A DNA stretch of 8,057 bases from Nocardia sp. (lineage in GTDB: Bacteria; Actinomycetota; Actinomycetes; Mycobacteriales; Mycobacteriaceae): contig JABFXT010000504.1 in the NCBI GenBank assembly GCA_013361595.1, positions 1 to 8,057 on the forward strand. Reading direction: 5' to 3'. A program made the translations under genes and the position numbers. The first letter of the stretch is position 1, and the number at the start of each line of letters is the position of its first letter. Below the pieces are notes generated by a model that saw only the letters and a program-made list of their open reading frames with translations, did not search any database and was not told the origin of the DNA. Of this stretch, positions 5,643-8,057 are shown one piece after another.

Positions 5643-6563
5643 ATGACCACTACTCTCCGACCGGCGGCCGAACCCATCGATCCGATCGCCGCCGACGGTC
5701 GACGCCTGCGCCGGCCATCCCGATTCCGGTCGATCCGGCTCGGTGAGTTGACGGTGACCTATGTGCCCGACGGGGCGGTCGAACTCGTGCCGCGCGGCTG
5801 GCTGCCCGACGCCACCGCCGACCAGTGGACAGCGCACGCGGATCATCTCGACGAGAACGGAAATCTGGTGGCCGGGATCGGCGGGCTGCTGGTCGAATAC
5901 GGAGACCGCGCCCTGCTGATCGATTCCGGAGTCGGGCCGGTGACTGTGCCCCGCGACCCGGACAACCCACTGATCGGCGCGATCTCCGGGGGCGCCCTGC
6001 TGGAGAATCTCGCCCGCGCCGGTCGTGATCCCGGACGAATCGAGGCGGTGGCCTTCACCCATCTGCACGGCGACCATATCGGCTGGGCCGCGCACCGGGG
6101 TGCCGGCGGCGAGCCGGTGTTCACGGCCGCCGACTATCTCGTCGCCGAACCGGAATGGGCGCAACGGCATCCGTCGGCCGAGCACGCCGTCACCGCGGAG
6201 ATGCTCGAGGTGATGGGCCGCAAGGTCCGGCCGATCGGCGACGGCGAAGAGATCTTCCCCGGCGTCGTCGCATCGACCGCGGCGGGCCATACCGCCGGGC
6301 ATACGGCCTACTCGATCACCTCGCAGGGCCGGCGGCTGCTCGCGTTCGGGGACGCTCTGCACTCACCGCTGCAGGTCCGGTATCCGCACTGGTCGTCGGG
6401 CGTCGACCATGACCGCGATGAGTCGGCGCGGGCACGCGGTGCTCTCGTGGACGAGCTCGCGCGAACAGGAGATATCGGCTTCGGAAACCATTTCGCCGAT
6501 GTCGTCTTCGGCACGGTAGCCCGGGACGACGCCGGCCGCACCTCCTGGGTGCCGCTGCCCTGA
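5643..6563 (+). CDS. Metallo-beta-lactamase-fold hydrolase
   Basis: A 306-residue cytoplasmic enzyme (no signal peptide) with the full set of zinc ligands expected in the fold: H140, H142, D144 and H145 in THLHGDHIG, a third-motif histidine in GHTAGHT (H216 or, more likely, H220), the bridging aspartate D237 in FGDALH, and a C-terminal H283 in GNHF. Such a binuclear site hydrolyses esters, lactones or similar bonds. The layout recalls lactonase and glyoxalase-II-like members rather than antibiotic beta-lactamases, but the substrate cannot be told. ATG 5643 is chosen because AGGAG (5631-5635) lies 7 nt before it; the frame opens at TTG 5580 inside the operator, which is unlikely to be coding. 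The divergent MarR gene and shared repeats suggest ligand-induced expression. The gene converges with the acyl-CoA dehydrogenase gene. Confidence 0.92.
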   Translation: MTTTLRPAAEPIDPIAADGRRLRRPSRFRSIRLGELTVTYVPDGAVELVPRGWLPDATADQWTAHADHLDENGNLVAGIGGLLVEYGDRALLIDSGVGPVTVPRDPDNPLIGAISGGALLENLARAGRDPGRIEAVAFTHLHGDHIGWAAHRGAGGEPVFTAADYLVAEPEWAQRHPSAEHAVTAEMLEVMGRKVRPIGDGEEIFPGVVASTAAGHTAGHTAYSITSQGRRLLAFGDALHSPLQVRYPHWSSGVDHDRDESARARGALVDELARTGDIGFGNHFADVVFGTVARDDAGRTSWVPLP

Positions 6564-6595
6564 CATCGCCGCAGTGCGCCGGTGCCGGGATGCGC

Positions 6596-6616
6596 GTTCG
6601 CCAGGTTGTGGCGAAC
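6596..6616 (+). terminator. Hairpin just after the hydrolase gene
   Basis: A perfect 8-bp stem (GTTCGCCA 6596-6603 and TGGCGAAC 6609-6616) with a 5-nt loop begins 32 nt past the stop codon. No T-run follows. It may be a first terminator for the hydrolase mRNA or a 3' stabilising hairpin, with the stronger hairpin at 6706-6744 as backup. Confidence 0.45.
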
Positions 6617-6705
6617 CCCGCCCACGGCCGGCGACGCCGCGACAGGCGCACTCGAGCGGTGACAGAGGTCGAGGGTTCAGGGCGCTATCTGCCGTCCGGA
6701 CAGAC

Positions 6706-6744
6706 GAAACCGGTGTGATCCCCCCAGCGGACCACACCGGTTTC
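6706..6744. terminator. Two-sided hairpin terminator between convergent genes
   Basis: A perfect 12-bp inverted repeat, GAAACCGGTGTG (6706-6717) and CACACCGGTTTC (6733-6744), has a 15-nt loop. It starts 15 nt beyond the dehydrogenase stop on the minus strand and lies between two genes facing each other, so it can serve both. Arm length, loop length and the GAAACCGG core match the terminator at 2348-2386. Confidence 0.75.
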
Positions 6745-6759
6745 TCACGCCCGACCTGC

Positions 6760-7980
6760 TTATTTGAGTTCGGCGCTGGTCTTGCCCAGGACCCGGCGGG
6801 CCACGATGAGCTGCTGGATCTGCTGGGTGCCCTCGAAGATGTCGAGGATCTTGGAGTCGCGACCCCACTTCTCCAGGAGCAGCCGCTGCGAGTATCCGAC
6901 GGCACCGGCGAGTTCGACGGATTTGAGGGTCACATCGGTGCCGGTGCGGCCCGCCTTCGCCTTGGACATGGATGCCTCGAGCGAATTCGGCTTCTTGTTG
7001 TCGGCCATCCAGGCGGCCCGCAGTGCCAGCAGATACGCGGATTCGTAGTCGGCCTCCATCCGCAGGAATTCGGCCGCCGCCGCGTGCTGGTTGTTGGCCG
7101 GGGTGTCGTAGGAGATTTCGATACCCGCGTCGGTGAGGATGGCGCGCAGTTCCTCGAGTGCGGCGCGGGTGACACCGATGGCCATGGCCGCGACCATGGG
7201 GCGGGTGTTGTCGAAGGTCTGCATGACCCCGGCGAAACCCTTCTCCACGTTCACTTCCGGGCTACCGAGGATATTGTCCTTCGGGATCCGGCAGTCCTGC
7301 AGCAGCAGTACCGCGGTATCGGAGGCCTTGATGCCGAGCTTGTGCTCGAGCCGGGCCACCGAGAGGCCGGGGGCGTCGCGCGGGACGACGAACGATTTGA
7401 TGGCGGCGCGGCCGAGGCTGCGGTCCACCGAGGCCCACACCACGATATGAGTGGAGCGCTGACCTGCGGTGACGAAGATCCTCTCGCCGTTGAGCACCCA
7501 TTCATCACCGTCGAGAACGGCGGTGGTGGTGACCGCGGCCGAATCGGATCCGAAGCTGGGTTCGGTGATGGCCATCGAGGCCCACACCTTGCCGAACCGT
7601 TCCAGCTGCTCGTCGGTGGCCACCGCCGCGATCGCGGCGTTGCCGAGACCCTGATAGGGGATGGACAGCATCAGTCCGACATCGCCCCAGGACGTCTCCA
7701 GGGCGTTGAGCAGCGCGGACATATTGCCGCCGTTGGCGTTGAGGAGCACCGCCGTACTGGGCGCCTCTTCGTCGGAGCGGCCACCGCTGGCGCCGCTGAT
7801 CTTCTGTGTACCCGAATCGCTGAGCCCGTCGACCATGGCGGCCATGGTGTCGAGCTCCACCGGGTACTCGTGCTCACCGAGATCGTATTTGCGCGAGATC
7901 GGGCGGAAGATCTGCGAGGCCACCTGATGCGCCTGATTGGCGCTGGCCCGCAGCTTCTTGGGAAGTTCGAGATTGATCAT
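6760..7980 (-). CDS. Acyl-CoA dehydrogenase (FadE23-like)
   Basis: A 406-residue FAD-dependent dehydrogenase, the usual family length, expected to introduce the alpha,beta double bond in an acyl-CoA during beta-oxidation and pass electrons to ETF. The flavin/substrate signature AITEPSFGSDSA lies at 137-148, followed by DGDEWVLNGERIFVTAG at about 157-173. The C-terminal signature FEGTQQIQQLIVAR places the catalytic base at E383, as in medium-chain enzymes. The N-terminus (MINLELPKKL, then FRPISRKYDL and YPVELDT) resembles, from memory, mycobacterial FadE23, which sits beside fadE24; no alignment could be run. ATG 7980 is preceded by AGGAGA (7985-7990) at a short 4-nt spacing. With the two FadD genes it gives the region a fatty-acid theme, though it is separated from them by the MarR module. 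Substrate chain length is unknown. Confidence 0.95.
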   Translation of the reverse strand: MINLELPKKLRASANQAHQVASQIFRPISRKYDLGEHEYPVELDTMAAMVDGLSDSGTQKISGASGGRSDEEAPSTAVLLNANGGNMSALLNALETSWGDVGLMLSIPYQGLGNAAIAAVATDEQLERFGKVWASMAITEPSFGSDSAAVTTTAVLDGDEWVLNGERIFVTAGQRSTHIVVWASVDRSLGRAAIKSFVVPRDAPGLSVARLEHKLGIKASDTAVLLLQDCRIPKDNILGSPEVNVEKGFAGVMQTFDNTRPMVAAMAIGVTRAALEELRAILTDAGIEISYDTPANNQHAAAAEFLRMEADYESAYLLALRAAWMADNKKPNSLEASMSKAKAGRTGTDVTLKSVELAGAVGYSQRLLLEKWGRDSKILDIFEGTQQIQQLIVARRVLGKTSAELK

Positions 7981-8057
7981 GAGATCTCCTGGCGATGAAC
8001 CGGAAAGTTTGTTCGAGGGTGAGCTGTCCGCCCGGGTTCGGGGCTCGGCCGGATCTC
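7981..8057 (-). other. Upstream edge of the dehydrogenase gene
   Basis: These 77 bases hold the dehydrogenase ribosome binding site (7985-7990). One minus-strand frame is open from the edge and ends in a TGA (7977-7979) that overlaps the dehydrogenase ATG in an ATGA arrangement. It would give only 26 residues, rich in Pro and Arg, and may be chance. Whether this is the tail of an upstream gene or simply leader cannot be decided here. No promoter was recognised. Confidence 0.3.

Noticed and set aside
6574..7998. A 474-codon plus-strand frame antisense to the acyl-CoA dehydrogenase
   Set aside because: Shadow of a gene with complete family signatures; it runs through the terminator hairpin and has no motif.

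Overview
The window looks like chromosome from a high-GC actinomycete, most likely a mycolic-acid genus such as Nocardia, Rhodococcus or a relative. The evidence is strong G/C bias at third codon positions, a FadD/FadE-type fatty-acid gene set, GTG starts and G+C-rich hairpin terminators without U-tails. The genus is inferred from gene style, not from a marker gene. Seven protein genes are supported. All but one lie on the minus strand. No RNA gene, insertion sequence, CRISPR array or prophage part was seen, and no gap between genes exceeds 300 bases.

Layout from left to right: (1) 1-557, minus, the first 185 residues of a four-helix membrane protein that runs off the left edge. (2) 585-2231 and (3) 2402-4021, minus, two tandem paralogous acyl-CoA synthetases (AMP-binding, FadD type), each with every core motif of the superfamily. 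A perfect 12-bp inverted repeat between them probably ends the upstream transcript. (4) 4231-4866, minus, a small secreted protein of unknown family. (5) 5095-5559, minus, a MarR-family repressor. (6) 5643-6563, plus, a metallo-beta-lactamase-fold hydrolase divergent from the MarR gene. (7) 6760-7980, minus, an acyl-CoA dehydrogenase resembling mycobacterial FadE23, convergent with the hydrolase and separated from it by a two-sided hairpin terminator.

How the genes may work together: the FadD proteins would activate fatty or other carboxylic acids to acyl-CoA, and the dehydrogenase carries out the first oxidation step of beta-oxidation, so the region has a lipid-catabolism flavour. The MarR/hydrolase pair looks like a separate self-contained module. 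Its 83-bp divergent promoter region is very A+T-rich and carries three 15-bp-spaced copies of CAACTT(T/G)AAT as well as overlapping inverted repeats. The two predicted promoters lie inside these repeats, and the MarR promoter points to a leaderless mRNA. This control region is the most distinctive structure in the window.

I see no convincing sign of an entirely new biological system. The points most worth following are the MarR operator array, the substrate of the hydrolase, the unassigned secreted protein, and the His-rich membrane protein that follows the first FadD gene.
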